In this document: piece by piece, positions 38,526 to 46,387 of the stretch
Layout of the letters: each line of letters begins with the position of its first letter
How positions within the stretch are numbered: the first letter of the stretch is position 1
From: Alicyclobacillus fructus
Lineage (GTDB): Bacteria; Bacillota; Bacilli; Alicyclobacillales; Alicyclobacillaceae
Assembly (NCBI RefSeq): GCF_017329605.1
Contig: NZ_JAFMTY010000003.1
Location: 62,001 to 126,000, forward strand
Direction of reading: 5' to 3'
DNA: 64,000 nt
The notes under the pieces: generated by a model
Told to the model about the DNA's origin: nothing
The model's database searches: none
Seen by the model: the letters and a program-made list of their open reading frames with translations, nothing else
Program-made: the position numbers and the translations under genes

Positions 38526-38990
38526 GTGAAGCACAGGGCGGTCGGCGCACTGATGGCTGGAGCCGTGGGCATGGCGGCGCTTCTCGCGTGGTCGCCCTTG
38601 GCGGCCGATCTCGTCGGGCGTCCCGCTTCGTCCGCCCGTGCCGTGTCCTCGTCCGGGCACCCGCTGTCTCTGGTTCTCGAGCGGGCGCCCGTGGACTGGC
38701 ACGGACGCCCGGTGTACGTGTTGATCAATCGATCCGCGCAATCGCTCCCCCATCTTGTGATCCTCAGCTGGGAGGGTGATCTGCTGCCGCTCCTCCACCT
38801 CGGCCCGGCGGCTCCCGCCGAGCTGCCCTCTCGGCCACTGGCACACCCTCCTTACACGCTGCCCTCGGGTTGGTCCGTCTGGTTCGTAGGGCAGGAGCAA
38901 CCCTGGCCTCGCTATGTCGTGCAGTGGTTGAACGCCAAGGGCGTGGCCTCGTATCAGGTCGTGTCGGCTCGTTTGGTTTCCCCTGCGTGA
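38526..38990 (+). CDS. Unknown secreted or membrane-anchored protein
   Basis: I do not recognise this 154-residue protein. It has a hydrophobic N-terminal segment (VGALMAGAVGMAALLAWSPLAADLV) with no lipobox cysteine, and then a proline- and tryptophan-containing domain (LVLERAPVDWHGRPVYVLIN, LHLGPAAPAEL, WSVWFVGQEQPWPRYVVQWL) that looks like a small beta-rich extracytoplasmic fold. GTG 38526 follows GGAGGAGGGGAG. It lies 24 bases after cwlD and likely shares its message, so a role in spore envelope or cortex is a guess. Confidence 0.75.
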   Translation: MKHRAVGALMAGAVGMAALLAWSPLAADLVGRPASSARAVSSSGHPLSLVLERAPVDWHGRPVYVLINRSAQSLPHLVILSWEGDLLPLLHLGPAAPAELPSRPLAHPPYTLPSGWSVWFVGQEQPWPRYVVQWLNAKGVASYQVVSARLVSPA

Positions 38991-39001
38991 TGATGTACAC
39001 T
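38973..39001 (+). promoter_or_regulatory. Probable promoter of mrp
   Basis: TTGGTT (38973-38978) and TACACT (38996-39001) are 17 bases apart. The -35 lies within the end of the preceding gene. This would give mrp its own vegetative expression, separate from cwlD. Confidence 0.5.
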
Positions 39002-39060
39002 AAACGCAGTGTCGCATGTGTCTTCCGAGGCGTTTGCCGGACAAGGGGGTTTATCGATAG

Positions 39061-40158
39061 ATGCTGACTCGCGAGCAGGTCATGGAGGCGCTCCGGGACG
39101 TCAAGGATCCGGAGGTCGGCCGCAGTATCGTGGAACTCGACATGGTGCCTTCGGTCGAGATCGAAGGCGGGAAGGTTATTGTGGAGGTGTTGCTGACCAT
39201 CCGCGGGTGTCCGTTGTCCAACGTGATTGAGCGCGAGATTCGGGATCGCCTGTCGCAACTCGACGGCGTGACCGACGTCGAAGTGCGCGTGGGGCACATG
39301 ACGGACGAGCAGCGCGCGCAGTTTGCCGCGAAGGTCCGCGGGTTGGGCCGGGGCAACGCGGAGCCGCAGCAGGCGGAGCTCCCGCCCATCCTGCGCCAGC
39401 AGGGAAGGCAGTTTTTGGCCATCGCTTCGGGCAAGGGCGGGGTGGGCAAGTCCACCGTGACGGCCAATCTGGCGGTCGCCCTCGCGCGCAAGGGCTACAA
39501 GGTCGCGCTGATCGACGCGGACATTTACGGGTTCAGTATCCCGGTCATCTTCGGCATCGAGGGCGTGAAACCGGCGACCATCGAAGATCTGATCATGCCC
39601 GTGCAGGCTGAGGGCGTGAAGATCATGTCGATGCAGTTCTTCGTCCCGGAGAACACGCCGGTCGTCTGGCGCGGTCCGATGTTGGGCAAGACATTGCGCA
39701 GCTTTTTCGGACAGGTTCACTGGGGCGACGTCGACATCGTATTGCTCGATCTGCCTCCTGGCACGGGCGACGTTGCGCTCGACGTGCATACGCTTCTGCC
39801 GCAGAGCAAGCAGCTCATTGTCACGACGCCGCAGGCGGCCGCCGCCGAGGTGGCGGTCCGCGCGGGCCTGATGGGCGTGCGCACCAACCACCAGGTCATC
39901 GGCGTCGTGGAAAACATGGCCTACTTCGTGTGCGATTCCTGCGGGGAGACCGCGTACCTGTTCGGCCGCGGCGGCGGGGAACGCGTGGCGGCGGCGCTTA
40001 ACACGACGCTCCTCGCGGAAATCCCCATCGCGAACCAGGAGAAGGAGCGCGCCGGCATCTTTTCCGAAGCGTCGCTGCACGGTCAAGTCTTCGCCAAGTT
40101 GGCCGATCGCGTCGCAGAGGCGATGGGGCTCGCCGAAAATCGCGAGCTTCGAGCCTGA
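39061..40158 (+). CDS. mrp: Iron-sulfur cluster carrier protein, Mrp/ApbC (SalA) family
   Basis: A 365-residue P-loop ATPase that carries Fe-S clusters; the B. subtilis homologue SalA also acts as a regulator. The N-terminal ~90 residues form a MIP18/DUF59 domain (REQVMEALRDVKDPEVGRSIVELDMV). The ATPase has the deviant Walker A SGKGGVGKST (residues 123-132), DIDADIYGFSIP-like IDADIYG, LDLPPGTGD and the cluster CxxC (CDSC). ATG 39061 has AAGGGGG somewhat far upstream. Position beside gerD matches B. subtilis salA. Confidence 0.93.
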   Translation: MLTREQVMEALRDVKDPEVGRSIVELDMVPSVEIEGGKVIVEVLLTIRGCPLSNVIEREIRDRLSQLDGVTDVEVRVGHMTDEQRAQFAAKVRGLGRGNAEPQQAELPPILRQQGRQFLAIASGKGGVGKSTVTANLAVALARKGYKVALIDADIYGFSIPVIFGIEGVKPATIEDLIMPVQAEGVKIMSMQFFVPENTPVVWRGPMLGKTLRSFFGQVHWGDVDIVLLDLPPGTGDVALDVHTLLPQSKQLIVTTPQAAAAEVAVRAGLMGVRTNHQVIGVVENMAYFVCDSCGETAYLFGRGGGERVAAALNTTLLAEIPIANQEKERAGIFSEASLHGQVFAKLADRVAEAMGLAENRELRA

Positions 40159-40181
40159 CGTGCGCCTATGGACGGCAGACA

Positions 40182-40232
40182 AACGGCACAAGAAACACCG
40201 GGTCCCGTGCGACTCGGTGCTCTTGTGCCGTT
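40182..40232. terminator. Bidirectional terminator between mrp and gerD
   Basis: AACGGCACAAG (40182-40192) pairs perfectly with CTTGTGCCGTT (40222-40232), with an inner CACCG/CGGTG helix (40196-40200, 40215-40219). It lies between two convergent genes and can serve both; neither side has a long T-run. Confidence 0.75.
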
Positions 40233-40252
40233 GTTGCGTTCCGCGATCTTCA

Positions 40253-40924
40253 TCACGATGAAGATCCCGACTCATCCGACGAATTGTTCGATTTCTGCTG
40301 GGATCCGCCCTTGCCGCCCTGTTCTTGTCCGCCCGCGGTCGCTTGTCCGGCCTGCATCGCCTTCTGCACCGCATCCTGCACGGTCTGCTGAAACTGCACC
40401 TGGAAGGTCGGCGAGGCGAGAGTCTGGAGGATCACCTTTTGCAATTCGGATCGAAATTCAGGTCCCTGCATCATGGTCTGCAGGGACTTCATGAATTCGT
40501 TCGATTGCAAAAGCACCAACATGTCCTGCTGAAAGTTCGGGTCCTTCATCAAACTTTCGACCGTATCCTTGAGCTCGGGCTGCGCGGCCTTGGCCAGCGC
40601 CGCGGCGAACTGCGGGTCCTTGGCGGCCTCGGTCAAAAAGGTCTGGGTCTGCTTGGACTGGATGAACTCGGTGAGCGCCTGTTTCACCTCGTCCGGTGAA
40701 GCGACGAGCTGATTCTTGAACTCCGGATTCTTCAGGGTGTCCAAGAGCGCCTGTTGGCCTTCCTTCGAATTCAGGATGTCGACGACCATTTGCTTCGTCT
40801 GTGTGTAGTTTCCGCTCCCGCCTTCTCCGCTTGCGCTCACGTCAGCCCCGGCGTTCATGCCACAGCCAGTGACGGCGAGAGCCGCGAGCCCGATTGCCAC
40901 GAGGCGCGCAAGCCTGTTGTTCAC
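40253..40924 (-). CDS. gerD: Spore germination lipoprotein GerD
   Basis: GerD clusters germinant receptors in the inner spore membrane. The 223-residue protein has a lipoprotein signal peptide with VTGC (lipidated Cys21), then a helix-rich domain with repeats of the type KNPEFKNQL, KDPQFAAAL, KDPNFQQDM, QSNEFMKSL, QGPEFRSEL, SPTFQVQF, and a low-complexity Gly/Gln/Ser tail. The GTG start follows GAGGAGGGG on the minus strand. Location next to mrp (salA) agrees with B. subtilis. Expected to be expressed in the forespore. Confidence 0.92.
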   Translation of the reverse strand: MNNRLARLVAIGLAALAVTGCGMNAGADVSASGEGGSGNYTQTKQMVVDILNSKEGQQALLDTLKNPEFKNQLVASPDEVKQALTEFIQSKQTQTFLTEAAKDPQFAAALAKAAQPELKDTVESLMKDPNFQQDMLVLLQSNEFMKSLQTMMQGPEFRSELQKVILQTLASPTFQVQFQQTVQDAVQKAMQAGQATAGGQEQGGKGGSQQKSNNSSDESGSSS

Positions 40925-40956
40925 GCGAAGCCCCTCCTCAACACCCGGTTTACCGT

Positions 40957-40987
40957 CAGTATGTGACGGGGCGAGACGGACTATCCC
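40957..40987 (-). promoter_or_regulatory. SigG-like promoter of gerD
   Basis: On the minus strand, GGGATA and CATACTG lie 18 bases apart. They match the forespore SigG consensus TGAATA / CATACTA at 4 of 6 and 6 of 7 positions. B. subtilis gerD is a SigG gene, so this fits, but the -35 is imperfect. Confidence 0.5.
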
Positions 40988-41010
40988 TCATCGCCGTCCC
41001 GCCCCCGCGT

Positions 41011-41763
41011 TCACTGGACCTTCGACTGCACCTGGGCGCCTGCCAAAAGCTCCGAGACCGTGACAAACCGATACCCTTGTTGGCGGAGTTGCTCCACAAT
41101 CCGGGGCAGCGCCTCGACAATCTGCTTCGAGGAATCGCTCGCGTGCATCAGCACAATGTCGCCCGGCACCACCCGCTTCGTCACCCGGTTGACGATCACG
41201 TCCACTCCTGGATTCTTCCAGTCCAGCGAATCGGTGTTCCACTGCACCACCGTGTACCCCATGCTCGTGAGACAGCGAATGACCCGCGGGTTCAGGTCGC
41301 CGTTCGGCGTGCGGAACAACTTTGGCTTCACGCCCGTCACCTGTTGAATGGCCTTGTCCGCGAGCATCGCCTGCTCCCGGATCCAGGAATCGGGGTAATT
41401 CGAGTAGTCCTTGTGAAGGTAGCCGTGGCTGCCAATTTCGTACCCCATCGCCTTGATCTTCTTCGCAATTTCAGGATGGTGCATGGTCCACGGTCCGCTC
41501 AAAAAGAAGGTCGCTTTGGTCACGCCGCACTTCTTCAGGGTCTCCAACACAGGCTCCGGCGTCCGGTGGCCCCACGAGATGTCGAAGGTCAGAGCCACCA
41601 CTTTTTCCTTTGTGTCCACCTTGTAGATGGCCTTCGGCGCCTGTGCCTTCGCATCCGCAGCCCGCGCCAAACCTGGGTGCGCGCCCATCCACGAGAGGGC
41701 GCACACGCACGCGGCCACAAGCGCCATGGCGCCCGTGCGTACTCGCTTCCACCAGTTGCGCAT
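41011..41763 (-). CDS. pdaB: Polysaccharide deacetylase PdaB
   Basis: A sporulation-associated NodB-type deacetylase needed for stable spores in B. subtilis. It has 250 residues with an N-terminal membrane or signal helix (GAMALVAACVCALSWMGA). The catalytic domain shows LTFDISWGHRTPEPVLETL, where the second Asp of the usual TFDD motif is replaced as in other PdaB proteins, then GSHGYLH, FRTPNGDLN and GDIVLMHASDS. ATG at 41763 is preferred over TTG 41769 because of spacing to GGGAGG. It lies 86 bases upstream of gerD on the same strand. Confidence 0.92.
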   Translation of the reverse strand: MRNWWKRVRTGAMALVAACVCALSWMGAHPGLARAADAKAQAPKAIYKVDTKEKVVALTFDISWGHRTPEPVLETLKKCGVTKATFFLSGPWTMHHPEIAKKIKAMGYEIGSHGYLHKDYSNYPDSWIREQAMLADKAIQQVTGVKPKLFRTPNGDLNPRVIRCLTSMGYTVVQWNTDSLDWKNPGVDVIVNRVTKRVVPGDIVLMHASDSSKQIVEALPRIVEQLRQQGYRFVTVSELLAGAQVQSKVQ

Positions 41764-41904
41764 CTGCAAACCTCCCTTGTGATTCTCCGTGCAGTGTTTG
41801 CAGCGGCCGCATCACCTATGCGATCCCGGCGTGGGCGTCTTCTGTGACCAATCGCGCAAAAGGCCCATAGCTTACGATCAGCGACTTCACGGGAGGCGAT
41901 GATC

Positions 41905-42588
41905 ATGCTGATGCTCGCGCTTGGCGATTCGATTACATATGGGTACGGTGCGAGTACACCGGATAAACGTTTCGCAGAGCGCCTCCGCGCTCGCTTTGCC
42001 CGGCAGACGCGAACCACCCTCCATGTGCAGGCCAAACCGGGCTGGACAGCGCGACAACTGTACAAGTCGCTTCAGGATCTGCCGCCCTGCATCGTCGAGG
42101 AGGCCGAGATCGTCACGCTCATGATCGGCGGCAACGATCTCCTGCGCAGCGCGCCCGTGCTGCTCACGCGCAGAGCCGATCTCATCCAGGAGGTCATGCG
42201 CCGGTGCGAAGAGGACGTGGAGCGCTTGGTGGAATGGTGCAAGCGGCCGCACAGCGCCTTCGCCATCGCGACGCTCTACAATCCCTTTCCGAATTTCGCG
42301 CTGGCCGAGGAGGTGACACAGGAGTACAACGATCGCGTCCGCCGGATCGCGCTCCGCCAGGGGCTTTTGGTGGTGGAAACCTACAAGGTGTTCCGCGGCC
42401 ACGAGCCGGCTTTCGTGGAACACTATCGAAGTGGCCAATTTCGGGATATGCGCCTGTTTCGCAATCCGATTCACCCCACGGACGAGGGCCATGAGGCGCT
42501 GGCGAAGGCGTTCTTTCGGGCGATTCAACGGGCGAGATCGAAGGAGCGCGCGAGGGCGGCTCGAGGGCGCGCCGTGTGGCGGGCGTGA
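41905..42588 (+). CDS. SGNH/GDSL-family hydrolase (lipase/esterase-like)
   Basis: A 227-residue SGNH hydrolase. Block I is LALGDSITYGYGA with the catalytic Ser, block III is MIGGNDLLRS with the oxyanion Asn, and block V is HPTDEGHEAL, giving Asp and His. There is no signal peptide, so a cytoplasmic esterase is likely. ATG 41905 is chosen over 41899 since the latter touches GGGAGGCG. It is divergent from pdaB and its substrate is unknown. Confidence 0.85.
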   Translation: MLMLALGDSITYGYGASTPDKRFAERLRARFARQTRTTLHVQAKPGWTARQLYKSLQDLPPCIVEEAEIVTLMIGGNDLLRSAPVLLTRRADLIQEVMRRCEEDVERLVEWCKRPHSAFAIATLYNPFPNFALAEEVTQEYNDRVRRIALRQGLLVVETYKVFRGHEPAFVEHYRSGQFRDMRLFRNPIHPTDEGHEALAKAFFRAIQRARSKERARAARGRAVWRA

Positions 42589-42610
42589 GCGCGGTCTGGC
42601 AGGGACTGTC

Positions 42611-42639
42611 TTGACTCGGGGGCTCGGGTAGGAAACAAT
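42611..42639 (+). promoter_or_regulatory. Promoter of cdaA-cdaR
   Basis: TTGACT (42611-42616) and AACAAT (42634-42639) are spaced 17 bases apart, 35 bases before the cdaA start. Confidence 0.6.
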
Positions 42640-42674
42640 GGGAACGAGACTCCCCGACGGTCAGGGGGCTTTGT

Positions 42675-43496
42675 ATGGACGCCTGGTTCGCCGCAATCCG
42701 GGACTTCGGCTTCAAGGACGTCATCGACATCCTCTTTGTGGCCTTCATGATCTACTACCTGTTGCTGCTCATCCGCGGCACGCGAGCGGTTCAGCTTTTA
42801 AAGGGTGTCCTTGTCGTCGTCGTGGTGACCATGGTCTCGAGCCTTCTCAACCTGTCCGCCTCCGACTGGTTGCTGAACCGCATCATCGAGATTGGGTTGT
42901 TTGCCATCCCCGTGGTGTTTCAACCTGAACTTCGCCGCGCGCTCGAGCAACTCGGGCGAGGAAGTCTGTGGAACTTCAATCTCCTGCTGCACGAGGAACC
43001 GAACATGGTCCACACCGTGAACGAAATTGTCAAGGCCTGTCAGGTGCTTGCGAAGACGAAGACGGGGGCGCTCATCGTCATCGAGCGCCAGACGGGCCTG
43101 AACGAATACATCGAGACGGGGACGCGGCTGGAGGCGCGCGTCAGTACCGAATTGTTCATCAACCTGTTTATTCCCAACACGCCGCTCCACGACGGGGCCG
43201 TGATCGTGCGGGGGACGCAGATCATGGCGGCGGGATGCGTGCTTCCGCTCACGGAGAACCGCAATCTGGACAAGCAGCTCGGCACGAGACATCGCGCTGG
43301 GCTTGGGATCACGGAGCAGTCGGACGGCGTAAGCGTGATTGTGTCGGAGGAGACGGGACAGGTGTCGGTCTGCGTGGACGGCATGATGCACGGTCATCTG
43401 GACGAGGAGCGGCTGAATGAGCTGCTGATGAAGCTGCTCGTACCGCAGAAGACGAGCGCACTCTCGTTCTGGAACCGAAAGGCGGAGTCGCGATGA
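42675..43496 (+). CDS. cdaA: Diadenylate cyclase CdaA
   Basis: CdaA makes c-di-AMP from two ATP at the membrane. The 273 residues have three N-terminal transmembrane helices (VIDILFVAFMIYYLLLLI, LLKGVLVVVVVTMVSSLL, IIEIGLFAIPVVF) and a DAC domain with the catalytic motif DGA at residues 173-175 (LHDGAVIVRG) and the RHR motif in GTRHRAGLGITE. The gene is the first of the conserved cdaA-cdaR-glmM set. AGGGGGC serves as ribosome binding site. Confidence 0.95.
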   Translation: MDAWFAAIRDFGFKDVIDILFVAFMIYYLLLLIRGTRAVQLLKGVLVVVVVTMVSSLLNLSASDWLLNRIIEIGLFAIPVVFQPELRRALEQLGRGSLWNFNLLLHEEPNMVHTVNEIVKACQVLAKTKTGALIVIERQTGLNEYIETGTRLEARVSTELFINLFIPNTPLHDGAVIVRGTQIMAAGCVLPLTENRNLDKQLGTRHRAGLGITEQSDGVSVIVSEETGQVSVCVDGMMHGHLDEERLNELLMKLLVPQKTSALSFWNRKAESR

Positions 43497-44698
43497 TGGA
43501 TCGGCTGTTGAACAACAACGTGGCGCTGCGCGTCATCGCCCTGGTGCTCGCGTGCATCTTGTGGCTGGCTGTTCACGCGGAACAAGGAGGGAGCCAGCAG
43601 GCCACCGCCGGGGTGACCGAGTCGTTTGAACTGCCGGTTCGGGTGGAGGTTTCCGCGGACGAGGTTCTGGTGTCGCAGGTGCCGACGGTCACCGCTCGGG
43701 TGACCACGAACCTCCTCCGGCTGCCGACCCTGGCCTCCGACATGATGAAGGCCGAGATCGTGGCCAATGCCCAGGATCTCGGGCCGGGCACCTACACGGT
43801 GCACGTGGCGGCCGTCAACATGCCGGCCAGCGTGCGAAGTTACACGATCTCGCCCGCCACCGTCACGGTGACCTTGGAGCCCAGGGTGACGGTGGAGCGG
43901 CCCATCCGGCTGAGCGTGGTGGGAACGCCGAGTCAGGGATACGTGCTGGGCAAGCCGCAGCTTGGCGCTGGCGTGGTGGACATCTCGGGCGCGGCATCCA
44001 GCGTGCAATCGGTGGCGGAGGTCGCGGGCGTGGTGGATGCGAGCGGACTATCGCAGACCGAGACCAGGCTCGTCGATTTGTTGCCGTTGGATGCGTCGGG
44101 CAAAGCGGTTCCAGGGGTGACGGTGACGCCGTCGTCCATTGCGGTGACACTCCCTGTGACGTCGGCCAGCCAGACGGTGAAGCTCACGCCTGCGGTCACG
44201 GGAAGTCCGGCTGCGGGCTATGCCGTTGCGTCGGTTCGCCTCTCGCCTGGAAGCGCCGTCGAACAAGGGCTGCCCGCGAGTCAGCTTCCGTCGGAAGGGT
44301 TGCGCGTGCCCATCGATGTCACGGGACTCGCCAAGTCGACCACGGTTTCCGTTCCGGTGCCGCTCCTCCCGGGAATGACGGGCGTGTCGCCCACAGCGGT
44401 GACGGCCGTGATCGACGTGGAGCCTTCTGCGGTCTACACGATTCCGGACGTGCCGGTCACCATCTCGGGCGCGACGGGCGTGCGCCTGCTGAGCCCGCGG
44501 AGCGTCAGCGTCGCGGTGACGGGGGCTCAGTCGGCGGTGCGCGCCGTGGAAAAGGATCCCAGCGCGGTGCAGGCGTTTGTGGATGCCACGGGCATGAGCC
44601 GCGGCACGGCCTCGTTGCCCATCCAGATCCACTTGCCCGCCGGCGTGTCGGCGGTCAGCGTCTCGGCGCGGACGGCGAGCGTGGAAGCGGTGCCCTGA
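43493..44698 (+). CDS. cdaR: CdaA regulatory protein CdaR (YbbR domains)
   Basis: CdaR is an extracytoplasmic membrane-anchored regulator of CdaA. The 401-residue protein has one N-terminal transmembrane helix (VALRVIALVLACILWLAV) followed by four YbbR-type beta domains, seen as repeated PATVTVTLEPRVTVERPI / PSSIAVTLPV / PTAVTAVIDVEP / PRSVSVAVTG strands. It overlaps the end of cdaA by four bases, so translation is coupled. Start at ATG 43493 or the adjacent ATG 43496. Confidence 0.92.
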   Translation: MMDRLLNNNVALRVIALVLACILWLAVHAEQGGSQQATAGVTESFELPVRVEVSADEVLVSQVPTVTARVTTNLLRLPTLASDMMKAEIVANAQDLGPGTYTVHVAAVNMPASVRSYTISPATVTVTLEPRVTVERPIRLSVVGTPSQGYVLGKPQLGAGVVDISGAASSVQSVAEVAGVVDASGLSQTETRLVDLLPLDASGKAVPGVTVTPSSIAVTLPVTSASQTVKLTPAVTGSPAAGYAVASVRLSPGSAVEQGLPASQLPSEGLRVPIDVTGLAKSTTVSVPVPLLPGMTGVSPTAVTAVIDVEPSAVYTIPDVPVTISGATGVRLLSPRSVSVAVTGAQSAVRAVEKDPSAVQAFVDATGMSRGTASLPIQIHLPAGVSAVSVSARTASVEAVP

Positions 44699-44721
44699 CG
44701 GGCGCGCCAAACACTGCATCT

Positions 44722-44749
44722 TTGCACAAACCGCCTTCTGTGGCACAAT
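44722..44749 (+). promoter_or_regulatory. Probable promoter of glmM
   Basis: TTGCAC (44722-44727) and CACAAT (44744-44749), 16 bases apart, in the 81-base gap between cdaR and glmM. Moderate match only. Confidence 0.4.
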
Positions 44750-44779
44750 GTTTGCGTTGTGAGAGAGGAGCGTGGACAG

Positions 44780-46135
44780 GTGGGCAGGTGGTTTGGAACG
44801 GACGGCGTGCGCGGCGTGGCCAATCGGGAATTGACGCCTGAGCTGGCGTTTCGCCTGGGGCGCGTCGGCGCGTATGTGCTCACGGCGCGTCGGCCTGGAT
44901 CGCGCATTGTCGTCGGCAAGGATACCCGGATTTCGGGGGACATGCTGGAGACCGCCCTGGTGAGCGGGATTTTGTCGATGGGCGTGGACGCCCTCCGGCT
45001 CGGCGTCATTTCGACGCCCGGCGTGGCGTATCTCACGCGCCTTCTCAGGGCGGACGCGGGCGTGATGATCTCGGCCTCCCACAACCCGGTCGCCGACAAC
45101 GGCATCAAGTTTTTCGGCGGCGACGGCTTCAAGTTGTTGGACGAGATGGAAGAGCGGATGGAGGCATTGTTGGCCGAGGAGAACGACACCCTGCCGAGGC
45201 CCATCGGCGACGGGGTCGGCCGCATGTACGACGAGCCGGCGACGGAGGCCTACGTTCGCTTTCTGGTTCAGGCCGCTCGGGCGCGGTTCGATGGGCTCAA
45301 GGTGGTGCTCGATTGTGCCAATGGCGCCGCGTCCTTCATCGCGCCTGAGGTGTTCCGGCGGCTGGGTGCTGACGTGATCGTCATCCACGCGAATCCGGAC
45401 GGGGTCAACATCAATGTCGACTGTGGATCGACCCATCCGCACATCGTCCAGCGCGCGGTGCTACAGCACGGCGCGGACGTGGGACTCGCGTTTGACGGGG
45501 ACGCGGATCGCTGCATCGCCGTGGACGAGAACGGCGAGGTGGCCGACGGCGACTTCATTATGGCCATTCTCGCGCGCGCCATGAAGGAAAAAGGAGAATT
45601 GCGCGGGGATAAGGTCGTGGCGACCGTCATGTCCAACCTCGGCTTTCTGAAGGCCATGGGCGATCTCGGCATCACCGTGCTGCGCACGGCCGTGGGGGAT
45701 CGGTACGTGATGGAGCGCATGCGCGAAGAGGGCGCGTCGCTCGGCGGCGAGCAGAGCGGGCACATCATCCTGCTCGATCACACCACCACCGGGGACGGCA
45801 TGCTCACCGCGGTCAAGCTGGTCGAGACGATGGTCCAGAGCGGCAAACGCCTGTCGGAGCTCAGCCGCGTCATGACGCGCTATCCGCAGATCCTGGAGAA
45901 CGTGCGCGTGCGCGACAAGCGCGCGTGGCGGGATAACGCGGCCATTCAGGATGCGCTGCGCAGGGCGGAGGCCGAACTCGGCGACAGCGGGCGTGTGCTC
46001 GTGCGCGAGTCGGGCACGGAGAATCTGGTGCGCGTGATGGTCGAGGGCCTCGATGAGAAGCTGTTGCGCCGCGTGGTGGGCGAGATCGTCCAGGTGATTG
46101 AATCGGAGCTCGGCGAGTCGAAGGCGGCTCGCTGA
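44780..46135 (+). CDS. glmM: Phosphoglucosamine mutase
   Basis: GlmM converts glucosamine-6-phosphate to glucosamine-1-phosphate for cell wall synthesis. The 451 residues include the GRWFGTDGVRGVANRELTPEL start, the phosphoserine loop ISASHNPVADNGIKFF with Ser100, and the magnesium loop DGDADR (239-244). The phosphate-binding loop near the end is RESGTEN (409-415) in place of the usual RPSGTEP. GTG 44780 aligns with the B. subtilis start; GTG 44759 in frame would precede the ribosome binding site GAGAGGAG. Confidence 0.94.
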   Translation: MGRWFGTDGVRGVANRELTPELAFRLGRVGAYVLTARRPGSRIVVGKDTRISGDMLETALVSGILSMGVDALRLGVISTPGVAYLTRLLRADAGVMISASHNPVADNGIKFFGGDGFKLLDEMEERMEALLAEENDTLPRPIGDGVGRMYDEPATEAYVRFLVQAARARFDGLKVVLDCANGAASFIAPEVFRRLGADVIVIHANPDGVNINVDCGSTHPHIVQRAVLQHGADVGLAFDGDADRCIAVDENGEVADGDFIMAILARAMKEKGELRGDKVVATVMSNLGFLKAMGDLGITVLRTAVGDRYVMERMREEGASLGGEQSGHIILLDHTTTGDGMLTAVKLVETMVQSGKRLSELSRVMTRYPQILENVRVRDKRAWRDNAAIQDALRRAEAELGDSGRVLVRESGTENLVRVMVEGLDEKLLRRVVGEIVQVIESELGESKAAR

Positions 46136-46221
46136 AGGGAGGGATGCCGAGGAAGGAACGGAATGGGCCTTTTTTCGTAGAATGTCACATGCGGCTGTGA
46201 ATCTGAGACGCAGCGCATGCA

Positions 46222-46368
46222 AGCGCCTGGACTCGGGCTTGCCCGAGTTGACGCGGAGGAGGTCGGCGAACGATTCGGCGGATGCCTCCCGGCGCCTATC
46301 CGATCGCGCCGCAAGCGAAGCCTGAAATCCGCCGGGCGACCGGCGGGACAGAGGCGAGCAGATCGGAT
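46222..46368 (+). ncRNA. glmS ribozyme / glucosamine-6-phosphate riboswitch
   Basis: All core elements of the glmS ribozyme are visible. Cleavage is expected between A46222 and G46223 of A|GCGCC. GCGCC (46223-46227) pairs with GGCGC (46291-46295) as P2; CTCGGG/CCCGAG (46232-46237, 46242-46247) form P1; the conserved GGAGG...GGCGGATGCCTCC core follows; ATCCGATC (46298-46305) pairs with GATCGGAT (46361-46368) as P3; CCGCCGG/CCGGCGG with a GCGA loop (46329-46346) is the P4 helix. Bound GlcN6P cleaves the message and lowers glmS expression. Confidence 0.95.
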
Positions 46369-46387
46369 GAAGGAGGATACCTGCTTC

